Positions 50,589-60,270 of a DNA stretch of 64,000 bases are shown here, one piece after another (the stretch's first letter is position 1; the number at the start of each line of letters is the position of its first letter). The position numbers were made by a program, and so were the translations under genes. Source of the stretch: Pseudomonas sp. IPO3778. Its GTDB lineage: Bacteria > Pseudomonadota > Gammaproteobacteria > Pseudomonadales > Pseudomonadaceae. The notes under the pieces were generated by a model that did no database searches, was not told the origin of the DNA, and saw only the letters and a list, made by a program, of their open reading frames with translations. The stretch is from assembly GCF_013386825.1 (NCBI RefSeq), contig NZ_JACARC010000002.1, forward strand, positions 1-64,000, written 5' to 3'.

Positions 50589-52607
50589 TTAAGCCTGTTC
50601 CAACGAGGTTTCAACACGGTTGGCCGGGATCTTCTTCTCGGCAACCAGGCGAGCGTGTTGCTCGGCTTCGATGCGTTCGATCACGTCGACCGGCACCATG
50701 TAGCCTTGGTCATCACGGGCAGCGTGAACGATGAAGTAACCGATGGTGCCCACCAGGCTAGCGATGGCCAGCCACCAGATGTGCCAGATCATCGCGAAAC
50801 CGAAGACGGTCAACAGCGCACCCATCACCACGCCAGTGGCGGTGTTGTTCGGCATGTGGATCGGTTCGTAACGCGCAGGCTTCTGGTACGCAGTACCGTC
50901 TTCCTTGGCTTCAGTGAACGGATCGATGCTGTCAGCCTTAGGCAGTACGGCAAAGTTGTAGAACGGCGGTGGCGACGAGGTCGACCATTCCAGGGTGTGC
51001 GCATTCCATGGGTCGCCGGATTCGCACAGGTTCTGCTTGCGATCACGCACGCTGACATACAGCTGGATCAGCTGGCAGGCGATACCGACCGCGATCATCA
51101 CCGCACCGAACATGGCCACGTACAGGTACGGTACCCACTCAGGGTTGGTGGTGGCGTTCAGACGACGGGTCATGCCCATGAAGCCCAAGGCGTAGAGCGG
51201 CATGAACGCGACGAAGAAGCCCGAGATCCAGAACCAGAATGCAGCCTTGCCCCAGCCTTCGTGCAGCTTGAAGCCGAACGCTTTCGGGAAGTAGAAGCTG
51301 AAGCCTGCGATGTAGCCGAATACCGCGCCGCCGATGATCACGTTGTGGAAGTGAGCAATTACAAACAGGCTGTTGTGCAGTACGAAGTCAGCACCCGGGA
51401 TGGCCAGCAGTACGCCGGTCATGCCGCCGATCGCGAAGGTCACCATGAAGCCCAGGGTCCACAGAACCTGGCTGGTGATACGCAGACGACCGTGATAGAT
51501 GGTGAATAGCCAGTTAAATAGCTTCACCCCCGTCGGGATAGAAATCAGCATCGTCGCCAGTCCGAAGAACGCGTTGACGCTGGCCCCCGAACCCATGGTG
51601 AAGAAGTGGTGCAGCCAAACCATGAAGCCCAGTACCGAGATCGCGCCCGAGGCGTAGATCATCGAGTGGTGACCGAACAGGCGCTTGCCCGAGAAGGTCG
51701 AGATCACTTCAGAGAAGATACCGAACGCTGGCAGGATCAGGATGTACACCTCAGGGTGCCCCCATGCCCAGAACAGGTTCACGTACATCATTGGATTGCC
51801 ACCAAGTTCATTGGTGAAAATGTGGAAATCCAGGTAACGGTCAAGCGACAGCAACGCCATGGTTGCAGCCAGGATCGGGAACGATGCGACGATCAGTACG
51901 TTGGCCCAGGTGCAGGTCCAGGTGAAGATCGGCATGTCCATCAACTTCATGCCCGGGGCGCGCATTTTCAAGACGGTGGCCAGGAAGTTGACCCCCGTCA
52001 GTGTCGTCCCGAGTCCTGATAGCTGTAGCGCCCAGATGTAGTAATCCACACCCACGCCCGGACTGTAGGCAATGCCCGACAACGGCGGGTAAGCCACCCA
52101 ACCGGTCTTGGCGAATTCGCCGACGCCCAGGGACAGGTTGATCAGCACTACGCCGGACACCAGCAGCCAGAAGCTCAAGGAGTTCAGGAACGGGAACGCA
52201 ACGTCACGCGCACCGATCTGCAGCGGCAAGGCAAGGTTCATCAGGCCGGTGAAGAAAGGCATCGCCATGAAGATGATCATGATCACACCGTGGGCGGTGA
52301 AGATCTGGTCATAGTGTTCAGGAGGCAGGTAGCCAGGCGAACCCTCGGTGGCCATGGCCAACTGGGTACGCATCATGATGGCGTCGGCAAAACCACGCAG
52401 CAGCATGACCATGGCAACGATGACGTACATGACACCGATTTTCTTGTGGTCGACAGACGTCAGCCACTCGGTCCACAGGTAGGTCCACTTCTTGAAATAG
52501 GTGATACCCGCAAACAGTGCCAGACCACCCAGCGCGATCATGGCGATGGTCACCATCACGATCGGCTCGTGGAACGGGACCGCATCCCAACTTAATTTAC
52601 CAAACAT
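50589..52607 (-). CDS. cyoB: cytochrome bo3 ubiquinol oxidase subunit I
   Basis: A 672-residue catalytic subunit. It binds low-spin heme b, heme o3 and CuB, reduces oxygen to water and pumps protons across the inner membrane. Visible are the His ligands ([15 protein letters not shown]), [21 protein letters not shown] with the CuB-Tyr cross-link region, [13 protein letters not shown] with two CuB His residues, and VIAHFHNVI with the heme ligands. Typical length for CyoB. Co-transcribed with cyoA, 3 bases downstream of it. Confidence 0.98.
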   Translation of the reverse strand: MFGKLSWDAVPFHEPIVMVTIAMIALGGLALFAGITYFKKWTYLWTEWLTSVDHKKIGVMYVIVAMVMLLRGFADAIMMRTQLAMATEGSPGYLPPEHYDQIFTAHGVIMIIFMAMPFFTGLMNLALPLQIGARDVAFPFLNSLSFWLLVSGVVLINLSLGVGEFAKTGWVAYPPLSGIAYSPGVGVDYYIWALQLSGLGTTLTGVNFLATVLKMRAPGMKLMDMPIFTWTCTWANVLIVASFPILAATMALLSLDRYLDFHIFTNELGGNPMMYVNLFWAWGHPEVYILILPAFGIFSEVISTFSGKRLFGHHSMIYASGAISVLGFMVWLHHFFTMGSGASVNAFFGLATMLISIPTGVKLFNWLFTIYHGRLRITSQVLWTLGFMVTFAIGGMTGVLLAIPGADFVLHNSLFVIAHFHNVIIGGAVFGYIAGFSFYFPKAFGFKLHEGWGKAAFWFWISGFFVAFMPLYALGFMGMTRRLNATTNPEWVPYLYVAMFGAVMIAVGIACQLIQLYVSVRDRKQNLCESGDPWNAHTLEWSTSSPPPFYNFAVLPKADSIDPFTEAKEDGTAYQKPARYEPIHMPNNTATGVVMGALLTVFGFAMIWHIWWLAIASLVGTIGYFIVHAARDDQGYMVPVDVIERIEAEQHARLVAEKKIPANRVETSLEQA

Positions 52608-52610
52608 CGT

Positions 52611-53552
52611 TTACTCCTCTGCCCCAGCAGTTGAATGCGAGCCCGTGTCAGAACCTTCAACCGCGGCCACTTCTTTCTTCTCGTGCTCGATCGGCTTGCC
52701 TGGCTTCATACCTTCGTACTTGTCGACGATTTTCTGAAACAGGTCCGGCTCGTACGTGGAGTACAGGGCGACTGGGTTGTTCTGGCTTGGTTTGGTCAGG
52801 GCGTCGTATTCAGCTTGATCAAGCTGTTTAGGTGCGGCCTTGACTTCGGCTACCCAGGCGTTGAAATCTTCCTGGCTCGTCGAGATCGCTTTGAATTTCA
52901 TGCCGGTGAAGCCAGCGCCGCTGTAGTTCGCGGAGATGCCTTCCATTTCAGCTTTCTCGTTTGCGATCAGGTGCAGGCGAGTCTGCATACCTGCCATCGC
53001 GTAGATCTGGCCGCCCAGTGCCGGGATGAAGAACGAGTTCATCACCGCATCGGAGGTGATCCGGAAGTTCAGCGGGGTGTTCTCCGGGAACCGGATCTGG
53101 TTCACGGTGGCGATACCCAGGTCCGGGTAGATGAACAGCCACTTCCAGTCCAGCGCGACCACTTCGATGTTGATCGGCTTGACGTCGGAGTCCAGCGGAC
53201 GGTAAGGGTCCAGCTCGTGGGTCGACTTGTAGGTGATGTAACCCAGGGCAATGATGATGAGGACCGGGACCAGCCACACCGCGATTTCGATCTTGGTGGA
53301 GTGCGACCACTTCGGCGCGTACGTCGCGCTGGTGTTCGACGCGCGGTATTTCCAGGCGAAGGCGAACGTCATGATGATCACGGGCACCACGACCAACAGC
53401 ATCAGCAGGGTGGCGGTGATGATCAGGTTTCGTTGATCCAGACCGACCTGACCTTTAGGGTCGAGCAAGGTCCACTTGCAGCCTCCCAGCATTAACAGCA
53501 TGCCGAGCAGCGGCAAAAAGCCTAGTAATCGGGGGTACCTGTTTTTACTCAT
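52611..53552 (-). CDS. cyoA: cytochrome bo3 ubiquinol oxidase subunit II
   Basis: A 313-residue subunit. From the ATG at 53552 (AGAGGTCG upstream) it has a lipoprotein signal (LLGMLLMLGGC, so Cys becomes acylated), two TM segments and a periplasmic cupredoxin domain (FPENTPLNFRITSDAVMNSF), which lacks the CuA ligands as expected for a quinol oxidase. The C-terminus has a Glu-rich tail. The frame is open to 53681, but that leader does not fit a lipoprotein. Confidence 0.96.
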   Translation of the reverse strand: MSKNRYPRLLGFLPLLGMLLMLGGCKWTLLDPKGQVGLDQRNLIITATLLMLLVVVPVIIMTFAFAWKYRASNTSATYAPKWSHSTKIEIAVWLVPVLIIIALGYITYKSTHELDPYRPLDSDVKPINIEVVALDWKWLFIYPDLGIATVNQIRFPENTPLNFRITSDAVMNSFFIPALGGQIYAMAGMQTRLHLIANEKAEMEGISANYSGAGFTGMKFKAISTSQEDFNAWVAEVKAAPKQLDQAEYDALTKPSQNNPVALYSTYEPDLFQKIVDKYEGMKPGKPIEHEKKEVAAVEGSDTGSHSTAGAEE

Positions 53553-54350
53553 CTCACGACCTCTAAAGCAGCTTGCGCAATGCAGTTGGGTTTTGATCGC
53601 CAACACTTCACCCTGCCAAGGGTTGGCATTTCTCTTCGATTGAATAAGGGCCTGCCCGTCGCACCTTGCGCGAATCGACACGTCCCGGGCTAGCGGTGAG
53701 TTCTTATTCGAATTCGTGGGTCAAAGGCCTTGTTACAGACCAATTCCATTTGGTGCGGATAGTTGAAAAGCTGCCGGCACCTGGGGTCGCATGAAACGTT
53801 ACACCCGCTTCTCGACCGCCATTGTTTGCTCAGGGGTGAGCAGCACCGGACATTCAGTGCGGGCGATTGTAGTTAGCTAGCGATGTATAAACCATGTCTT
53901 ATCCAGAAATAATTTTTATCGTTTCCAGCAATAATCCTTCACCATTATTGCAAAGGTCCGCGATCGTATCGTGTTTGATTCTCGACAAAAACCACAAAAA
54001 ATGCCGTGTTATTGGGCATAACGCCACATCCCCTACAAGCTGTAAGGGCATCGAAAACGGATCCAAGTGCCCTAAAAACAAGGCATTCGGACATCGGGCA
54101 GTGTCGCCGGCCTCGCGCGACTCGCGGCGCCGGCCACGCCACGAACTGACAGCCACAAAACGCCGCCTGGTGCAAATTTATGCCGCGTTTCCTGGGGTCA
54201 GAAACGTCCGGCGGCCGCTTCCGTGTGACAACATGTCGCACACTGCGCGCACCCAAACTTGCCTCGCGTCACAGCCCCTTCACAAATTTCCACAAACAAA
54301 TACGCCCCGACCTTCTTTATAGGAAGGTCGGGGCGTTGGGTTGTTACGGC
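53553..54350. other. long gene-free stretch upstream of cyoA
   Basis: About 800 bases between cyoA and dsbB. The cyoA-proximal 350 bases are moderately AT-rich and should hold the cyo promoter. A short inverted repeat ACCAA-TTCCAT-TTGGT is at 53739-53754. The 430-base open frame at 53894-54322 has unlikely composition and no ribosome binding site. The dsbB terminator is at 54300-54338. Confidence 0.65.
54300..54338 (-). terminator. terminator of dsbB
   Basis: ACGCCCCGACCTTC, loop TTTATAG, GAAGGTCGGGGCGT: a perfect 14-bp stem, 14 bases beyond the dsbB stop codon. Confidence 0.85.
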
Positions 54351-54857
54351 TTAGGCTTTGCGCTGGCGATTACGGTAGATGCCCAGTGGCACCAGGATGA
54401 CGGTCAGCACAAACGCCACCAGCGCCCATTGGGCCAGGGACAGGCCGAGGACGGGCGGGTAAGGCGTCTCACAGAAGCCATCGACCTGGAACCCCAAGGG
54501 AAACAGCGAGGCCAGCGGCAAGCCATCGACAATCGGTTGCAGCACATCAATGCCGCAGCTGACTTTCGGAAAGTACTGGATGTACACGTGATAACCGGCG
54601 GCGGCGACGCCACCGAGGGCGCTGAGGGTCACCAGCACTTCAAACACCGTGACACTGCGAGGGGTGCGCATGGCGGCCCCGATGAAGGCGAAGATCGCGA
54701 TCAGCAGCAAGGCGTAGCGTTGCAGGATGCACAGCGGGCATGGCGCCTCGCCCAACACCACCTGCATGTACAGCGCCCCGCCGATCAGCGCCAGGCAAAT
54801 GATGCCCAGCAGTACCAGAAAGCGTCGCTCCCTGCCCAAACGCAATTCGTCGATCAT
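54351..54857 (-). CDS. dsbB: disulfide bond formation protein B
   Basis: A 168-residue inner-membrane protein with four TM helices that reoxidises DsbA using quinone. The first periplasmic Cys pair is C40-P-L-C43. The second is C101 (FPKVSCGIDVL) and C129 (VDGFCETPYPP). Usual length. It lies between the cyo promoter region and the REP upstream of hmp and is monocistronic. Confidence 0.96.
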   Translation of the reverse strand: MIDELRLGRERRFLVLLGIICLALIGGALYMQVVLGEAPCPLCILQRYALLLIAIFAFIGAAMRTPRSVTVFEVLVTLSALGGVAAAGYHVYIQYFPKVSCGIDVLQPIVDGLPLASLFPLGFQVDGFCETPYPPVLGLSLAQWALVAFVLTVILVPLGIYRNRQRKA

Positions 54858-55016
54858 CCCCGTTTCCCTTTAGCCAATTGTGGTTGTGCCAATGGCCGCA
54901 AGTTTACACGCGGACGGTGAAAGTTGAGCAGTTGGCGTGAGGAGGTTTAAACAGGGAGGGTTAACAGCGGATTAATCTGGGGAACTGTTTCGAAACTTCC
55001 TTGCGACCGAGTCCTT

Positions 55017-55113
55017 TGTGGCAAGGGGGCTTGTCCCCCGTTGGGCTGCGCAGCAGCCCCAAAAGAATGGGAGCGCTGCGCACTCCAACGGGGGACAAGC
55101 CCCCTCGCCACAG
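55017..55113. repeat. REP palindrome, GTGGCAAGGGGGCTTGTC type
   Basis: Inverted pair of REP units with GGGCTGCGCAGCAGCCCC in the centre, in the dsbB/hmp gap. Similar to 8514-8608 but with a GGGGGCTTGTCCCCC arm. Confidence 0.88.
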
Positions 55114-55141
55114 ATAATCACAAGACCACAGGGGGTAAGGG

Positions 55142-56323
55142 TTATTCCAGCGCCGACGCCGGCCCAAAAAACTCATACCGGCTCTGCTTCTCTGGCACAC
55201 CCAGGGCCTTCAGGTGACGTTTGATCGCCGCCATGAAGCCTTTTGGCCCCAGGAAGTAAGCATCCACATCACGCTCCTGGGGCAACCACGCCGCCAGCTG
55301 CTCCTGGCTCAGCATGCCGACCTTGTCCGCCGCCGGGCTCACGCCATCATCTTCGGCGTAGCAATAGAAGCGTTTGAGCTGCGGATGCTGCGCAGCCAGG
55401 CCATCCACCCACTCCCGGAACGCATGCACCCCACCATTGCGCGCGCAGTGGATAAAGTGAATCGGACGCTCAGTGGCCAGGGCCGCTTCGAGCATCGGCA
55501 GGGTTGGCGTGATGCCGACACCACCGCTGATCAGTACCAACGGTTTGTCGCTGGCCGCCAGGGTGAACTCACCCGATGGCGTGAACAGGTCGATGGTCGC
55601 CCCCACCTGAAACTGGTCATGCAGGTAGTTCGACACCCGGCCACCGGCCTCGCGCTTGACGCTGATGCGGTACTGGCCCGACTGGCTGCGGGCCGAGAGG
55701 GAGTAGTTGCGGCGTACTTCTTCACCCTCCAGCAGCAATTTCATACCGATGTATTGGCCTGGCTCGGCGGCCAGGATCGGGCCTTTATCCACCGGTGCGA
55801 AGTAGAACGAGGTAATTTCCGCGCTCTCCTCCACTCGCTTGACCAGGGTGAACGACCGCGCACCGCGCCAGCCGCCCGGTGCCTCGGCCTTCTCTTTATA
55901 GATAGCCGCTTCGGCACCGATCAGGATGTCAGCCAGTTGGCCATAAGCGGCGCCCCAGGCACTCATCACTTCAGGGGTGGCGATTTCGCTGCCCAGCACT
56001 TCAGAAATCGCCCGCAGCAGGCAGGTGCCCACAATCGGGTAATGCTCCGGCAGGATCTGCAGGGCCACGTGCTTGTTGATGATCTTCGCCACCAGGTCGC
56101 CCAACTGGTCCAGTTGGTCGATGTGCCGGGCGTACATCAACACGCCATTGGCCAGGGCCCGTGGCTGGTCGCCGCTGGCCTGGTGGGCCTGGTTGAACAG
56201 CGGGCGCACCTCGGGGTACTCGGACAGCATCATGCGGTAGAAATGGGTGATCAGCGCTTCGCCGCCGCTTTCCAGCAGGGGCACGGTGGATTTGACGATG
56301 GCACGGTCTTGGGCACTAAGCAT
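55142..56323 (-). CDS. hmp: flavohemoprotein Hmp (nitric oxide dioxygenase)
   Basis: A 393-residue NO dioxygenase converting NO and O2 to nitrate with NAD(P)H. Globin domain residues ~1-140 with the proximal His in ALQILPEHYPIVG. FAD-binding domain ~150-260 with the R-x-Y-S motif (EEVRRNYSLSARSQ). NAD domain ~265-393 with VLISGGVGITPTLPML. Full length. It is divergent from norR; the intergenic region carries NorR boxes and a sigma54-type promoter directed at hmp, so NO should induce it. Confidence 0.97.
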   Translation of the reverse strand: MLSAQDRAIVKSTVPLLESGGEALITHFYRMMLSEYPEVRPLFNQAHQASGDQPRALANGVLMYARHIDQLDQLGDLVAKIINKHVALQILPEHYPIVGTCLLRAISEVLGSEIATPEVMSAWGAAYGQLADILIGAEAAIYKEKAEAPGGWRGARSFTLVKRVEESAEITSFYFAPVDKGPILAAEPGQYIGMKLLLEGEEVRRNYSLSARSQSGQYRISVKREAGGRVSNYLHDQFQVGATIDLFTPSGEFTLAASDKPLVLISGGVGITPTLPMLEAALATERPIHFIHCARNGGVHAFREWVDGLAAQHPQLKRFYCYAEDDGVSPAADKVGMLSQEQLAAWLPQERDVDAYFLGPKGFMAAIKRHLKALGVPEKQSRYEFFGPASALE

Positions 56324-56363
56324 GGCAGACTCCTGAGTCTTCTTACTGAATACCCTCTACTAC

Positions 56364-56379
56364 TCAGTATTCGTGCCAA
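56364..56379 (-). promoter_or_regulatory. sigma54-type promoter of hmp
   Basis: Minus-strand TTGGCACGAATACTGA matches the consensus TGGCAC-N5-TTGC at the GG element fully and with mismatches at the second element (CTGA). It lies ~41-56 bases before the hmp start. Confidence 0.65.
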
Positions 56380-56419
56380 CTTATAAACCCTTATAAATCA
56401 ATTACTTGAAATTAATGTA

Positions 56420-56430
56420 GTCAGTATGAC
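56420..56430. promoter_or_regulatory. NorR box 1
   Basis: GTCAGTATGAC fits the NorR/FhpR site GT-N7-AC, between hmp and norR and upstream of the sigma54 promoter. Confidence 0.75.
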
Positions 56431-56445
56431 TTCCTACATCTTATA

Positions 56446-56456
56446 GTCACTATGAC
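56446..56456. promoter_or_regulatory. NorR box 2
   Basis: GTCACTATGAC, GT-N7-AC, 26 bases from box 1 (centre to centre). It is the same 11-mer apart from one base. Confidence 0.75.
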
Positions 56457-56464
56457 TACAAGGA

Positions 56465-56475
56465 GTCATTATGAC
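56465..56475. promoter_or_regulatory. NorR box 3 overlapping the norR start codon
   Basis: GTCATTATGAC, GT-N7-AC. Its ATG is the norR start (56471-56473). Binding here could limit norR expression. Confidence 0.65.
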
Positions 56476-58015
56476 TGCGCAACCCCTGCTCACCACCCTG
56501 CTGCCCCTGGTCGCCGACCTGTCCCGCGAGCTGCCCGAAGGCGAGCGCTACCGGCGCCTGCTCCAGGCCATGCGAGCCCTGCTGCCCTGCGACGCCGCCG
56601 CCCTGCTGCGCCTCGATGGCGAATGGCTGGTACCGCTGGCGGTGGACGGCCTGAGCACCGACACCCTCGGCCGGCGCTTCAAAGTCAGCGAGCACCCGCG
56701 CTTTGGCGTGCTGCTCAGCAGCCCCGGCCCGACCCGCTTTGACAGCGACAGCGACCTGCCCGACCCCTACGACGGGTTGGTGGATGGCCTGCACGGGCAC
56801 CTGGAAGTCCATGACTGCATGGGCTGCCCGCTGTTTGTCGACGACCAGCCCTGGGGCCTGCTGACCCTCGACGCCCTGGATACCGAACGCTTCGAACGGG
56901 TGGAACTGGACGCCCTGCAAGCCTTCGCCAGCCTTGCCGCCGCGACGGTGAATGTCGCCGCACGCATCGAACGCCTGGCCCTGCGCGCCGAAGACGAACA
57001 CCAACGCGCCGAAATCTACCGCCAGGCCAGCGGCCAGCAGCACAAGGAAATGATCGGCCAGAGCAAAACCCACAAACGGCTGGTGGAAGAAATCAACCTG
57101 GTGGGTGGCAGCGACCTGACGGTATTGATCACCGGCGAGACCGGCGTCGGCAAGGAACTGGTGGCCCAGGCGATCCATGCCGCCTCCTCCCGCGCCGAAA
57201 AACCGCTGATCAGCCTCAACTGCGCCGCCCTGCCGGAAACCCTGGTGGAAAGCGAGTTGTTCGGCCATGTGCGCGGCGCGTTTACCGGCGCGCTGAATGA
57301 ACGCCGGGGCAAATTCGAACTGGCGAATGGCGGCACGTTGTTCCTGGACGAAGTGGGCGAGCTGTCCCTCACCGTGCAGGCCAAGCTGTTGCGGGTGCTG
57401 CAAAGCGGCCAACTGCAACGTTTGGGCTCCGACAAGGAGCATCAGGTAGATGTACGCCTGATCGCCGCCACCAACCGGGATTTAGCCGAAGAAGTGCGCA
57501 GTGGCCGCTATCGCGCCGACTTCTATCACCGTTTGAGTGTGTACCCGCTGCAAGTCCCGGCGCTGCGTGAGCGCGGGCGCGACGTGCTGTTGCTGGCCGG
57601 CTTTTTCCTCGAACAGAACCGCTCGCGCATGGGCCTGGGCAGCCTGCGCCTGACCAGTGACGCCCAGGCGGCGCTGTTGACATATGGGTGGCCAGGCAAT
57701 GTGCGCGAGCTGGAACACCTGATCGGCCGCAGCGCCCTGAAAGCGCTGGGCAACTGCCGGGAACGGCCGAAGATCCTCAGCCTGGACGCCACGGACCTGG
57801 ACTTGCCGAACGTCAGCGCACCACCGATCGAACAGCAGCCCGACGCCGTGCCGGACGTGACCGGCGACCTGCGCCTGGCCACCGAGAACTACCAGCGCCA
57901 GGTTATCAGTGCCTGCCTCGAACGCCACCAGCACAACTGGGCCAGCGCCGCCCGCGAGCTGGGCCTGGACCGGGCCAACCTGGGCCGGATGGCCAAGCGC
58001 CTGGGCCTGAAATAA
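56471..58015 (+). CDS. norR: nitric oxide-responsive activator NorR
   Basis: A 514-residue sigma54-dependent activator. N-terminal GAF domain (~1-170), where ferrous non-heme iron senses NO; the segment DCMGCPLFVDDQPWG includes a likely Cys ligand. AAA+ domain from ~190: Walker A GETGVGKELV, the sigma54-contact loop GAFTGA, Walker B GGTLFLDEVGEL. The C-terminal Fis-type HTH ends SAARELGLDRANLGRMAKRLG. All key motifs are intact, so it should activate the divergent hmp gene on NO exposure. The start codon lies inside a NorR box, suggesting autoregulation. Confidence 0.96.
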   Translation: MTAQPLLTTLLPLVADLSRELPEGERYRRLLQAMRALLPCDAAALLRLDGEWLVPLAVDGLSTDTLGRRFKVSEHPRFGVLLSSPGPTRFDSDSDLPDPYDGLVDGLHGHLEVHDCMGCPLFVDDQPWGLLTLDALDTERFERVELDALQAFASLAAATVNVAARIERLALRAEDEHQRAEIYRQASGQQHKEMIGQSKTHKRLVEEINLVGGSDLTVLITGETGVGKELVAQAIHAASSRAEKPLISLNCAALPETLVESELFGHVRGAFTGALNERRGKFELANGGTLFLDEVGELSLTVQAKLLRVLQSGQLQRLGSDKEHQVDVRLIAATNRDLAEEVRSGRYRADFYHRLSVYPLQVPALRERGRDVLLLAGFFLEQNRSRMGLGSLRLTSDAQAALLTYGWPGNVRELEHLIGRSALKALGNCRERPKILSLDATDLDLPNVSAPPIEQQPDAVPDVTGDLRLATENYQRQVISACLERHQHNWASAARELGLDRANLGRMAKRLGLK

Positions 58016-58047
58016 CGAACGCTGGTTCTCAGACAAAAAGGATCAAA

Positions 58048-58154
58048 TGTGGGAGCTGTCGAGCTTTAGCGAGGCTGCGATGGCATCACCGCAGTGCACC
58101 TGCAAGACCGCAGCGCCTGCATCGCAGCCCCGCTCGGGCTCGACAGCTCCCACA
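58048..58154. repeat. palindromic repeat, TGTGGGAGCTGTCGAGC type
   Basis: Arms TGTGGGAGCTGTCGAGC and GCTCGACAGCTCCCACA with GCGAGGCTGCGATG and CATCGCAGCCCCGC inside. It is a separate family from the other REPs here. It overlaps the last base of the EamA stop region. Confidence 0.88.
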
Positions 58155-59066
58155 CTAGACCTGCTTCGCCTTGTAGATTGGATTGATTGGCGCGCCAACC
58201 TTGGGCTTACGAAACACCAACACATTCCCCAGCATCACCAGCACCAACCCGGCCAACGCCGGCGCGGTCCACTGGTAGCCCTCGGCAAACGCCGAGACGT
58301 TCAGCGCCACCACCGGGAACAGCACGGTGCAATACGCCGCCCGCTCCGGGCCCATACGGCCGACCAGGGTCAGGTAGGCGGTAAACCCGATCACCGAACC
58401 CGGGATCACCAGGTACAGCAACGAACCGATGTAGCGGCTGTTCCACTCCATGTCGAACGGGATGCCCTGCACTGCGCAGTACATCGCCAGCATTGAGGCG
58501 CCGTAGGCCATGCCCCAGGCATTGGTGGTCAACGGCTTGAGGCCAGCCTTCTGTTGCAGGCTCGAGAGCATGTTGCCCGCCGAGAAACACATAGTGCCGA
58601 GCAACGCCAAACCCAGGCCGAGCAAGGTTTGCGGGCTGGCGGTGTGCCCCACCAGTTCCGGCCCGAACAACAGCCCCAGGCCCAGCAGGCCCAGACCGCC
58701 GCCCATCAACACATTGCGGGCGACCTTCTGGCCAAAGAACACCCGGGCGTTCAGCGCGTTCCACAAGGTGGCCGTGGAGAACACCACCGCCACCAGGCCG
58801 CTGGGGATCCACTGGCTGGCAGTCAGGAAGCACATGAAATTCACGCAAAACAGGCACAGGCCCTGGGCCAGGCAGATCAAATGCCCGCGACGGTTCATCA
58901 CCTGCAGCTTGCGGCTGAGCAGCAGCATCACGAACAGCACCAACGCGGCGAGGCCAAAGCGATAGACGATGGACACCGGAATCGCCACCACTCCAAGCTG
59001 CCATTTGAGGGCAATCCACGTGGTGCCCCAGATCAGCACAGTGAGTAAATACAGAAATAGGTTCAT
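58155..59066 (-). CDS. EamA/RhaT family exporter
   Basis: A 303-residue 10-TM drug/metabolite transporter, two EamA repeats. Starts LYLLTVLIWGTTWIALKWQL; the second repeat begins near TLLGLGLALLGTMCFSAGNM. The ATG at 59066 has AAGGAG upstream; the frame is open to 59111. Substrate unknown. It is divergent from an AraC-type regulator with ~140 bases between the starts, which probably controls it. Confidence 0.9.
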   Translation of the reverse strand: MNLFLYLLTVLIWGTTWIALKWQLGVVAIPVSIVYRFGLAALVLFVMLLLSRKLQVMNRRGHLICLAQGLCLFCVNFMCFLTASQWIPSGLVAVVFSTATLWNALNARVFFGQKVARNVLMGGGLGLLGLGLLFGPELVGHTASPQTLLGLGLALLGTMCFSAGNMLSSLQQKAGLKPLTTNAWGMAYGASMLAMYCAVQGIPFDMEWNSRYIGSLLYLVIPGSVIGFTAYLTLVGRMGPERAAYCTVLFPVVALNVSAFAEGYQWTAPALAGLVLVMLGNVLVFRKPKVGAPINPIYKAKQV

Positions 59067-59204
59067 GACGGGCTCCTTGGGGTTGAGCCACAGTTTCGCC
59101 CCGGGCGGCACCCAGCCTCTTGCACATTCTTGCGCTTTTGTCGGCTGCCGGGCTCACAGCAACCGCCGCTGGGAGTAGGATGCAAGCCGTCAGAGAGTAC
59201 GAAT

Positions 59205-60080
59205 ATGCCACCACTGGAAACCCTGCAAGTCTTTCAATCCCTCAACCGCTCGCCCAACGCTCGCCTCGAGCTGTGTGCCGAGCTCGGTGACGGCTTGTCT
59301 GCAGCCCTGTGGAGCAACCATCACGACGCCCAGGACTACGAAGCCCCCGACCACCACACCCTGTCCTGCTACATCGGCGGCGGCACCGGCACCTTTCGCC
59401 GCGACCAGCCCGGCACCAAGGGCGGCCCGGACAAGCTGTGCATTCTGCCCGCCGACCACCAGTCAGCCTGGGTGATCAACGGCGAGATCCGCCTGGCCCA
59501 CGTGTATTTCAGCCCGGAGCAATTCGCCCTGGGCTGCGTGACCTTGCTGGACCGTGAACCACGGGAGTTGCTGTTGCGTGAGAGCACATTCCTCGACGAC
59601 CCACAGCAGGCCCGGCGCTTCCACCAGTTGATCAGCCTGAACTGGAAAGAACCCGGCGAACGCTTGCTCACCAGCAGCCTGGCCCATGAAATGCTCAGCC
59701 ATACCTTGCTCAGCCAGGTGGGGATGCGTGAGGGGTTGCGCCTCAAAGGCGGTCTGGCCGCCCACCAGCGCCGGCAATTGGTGGAATACATCGACCACCA
59801 GTTGGCCGAGCCGGTCAGCCTGGGGCAATTGGCGGGGTTGTGCGCGCTGTCGGAGTACCACTTTGCGCGGATGTTTCGCGAGAGCTTTGGCTTGCCGCCC
59901 CATCAATACCTGCTGGCGCGACGCCTGGCCCGCGCCCGGGAGCTGTTGCGTGGCAGCTCGTTGCCACTGGGCGAGATTGCCCTGGCGTGCGGATTTTCCA
60001 GTGCCAGCCACTTCACCAACCGGTTCCGCCAGGCGATGAGGGCGACACCGGGGGAATACCGACAGGCGTTTCTGCCTTGA
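59205..60080 (+). CDS. AraC family transcriptional regulator
   Basis: A 291-residue regulator. The N-terminal ~180 residues are an AraC sensor domain (LCILPADHQSAWVINGEIRL). The C-terminal ~100 residues are the double HTH: LGQLAGLCALSEYHFARMFR and LGEIALACGFSSASHFTNRF with the conserved PGEYR at the end. It is divergent from the EamA exporter gene. The ATG at 59205 is chosen because the family begins here; the frame is open to 59130. Inducer unknown. Confidence 0.9.
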   Translation: MPPLETLQVFQSLNRSPNARLELCAELGDGLSAALWSNHHDAQDYEAPDHHTLSCYIGGGTGTFRRDQPGTKGGPDKLCILPADHQSAWVINGEIRLAHVYFSPEQFALGCVTLLDREPRELLLRESTFLDDPQQARRFHQLISLNWKEPGERLLTSSLAHEMLSHTLLSQVGMREGLRLKGGLAAHQRRQLVEYIDHQLAEPVSLGQLAGLCALSEYHFARMFRESFGLPPHQYLLARRLARARELLRGSSLPLGEIALACGFSSASHFTNRFRQAMRATPGEYRQAFLP

Positions 60081-60109
60081 AATGCAATCTGCCTGATGGC
60101 TCAGTTCCA

Positions 60110-60234
60110 ATGTGGGAGCGGGCTTGCTGTGGTGAGCGGGCTTGCCCCGCGCTGGGCTGCGAAGCAGCCCCATCAATCTGTGGTGAACCCGACGGGGGAC
60201 AAGCCCCCTCACCACAGCAAGCCCGCTCCCACAT
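60110..60234. repeat. nested REP, TGTGGGAGCGGGCTTGC around GTGAGCGGGCTTGCC
   Basis: An outer inverted pair (TGTGGGAGCGGGCTTGC and inverse) encloses an inner pair (GTGGTGAGCGGGCTTGCC and AAGCCCCCTCACCAC). It is a two-layer REP between AraC and dacB. Confidence 0.88.
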
Positions 60235-60270
60235 TTGATCTCCACAGCCTTCAGTTTTTTGTGTTCAACG

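Noticed and set aside
53894..54322. 142-residue open frame in the cyoA-dsbB gap
   Set aside because: No ribosome binding site, unlikely composition, overlaps the dsbB terminator and no family features.
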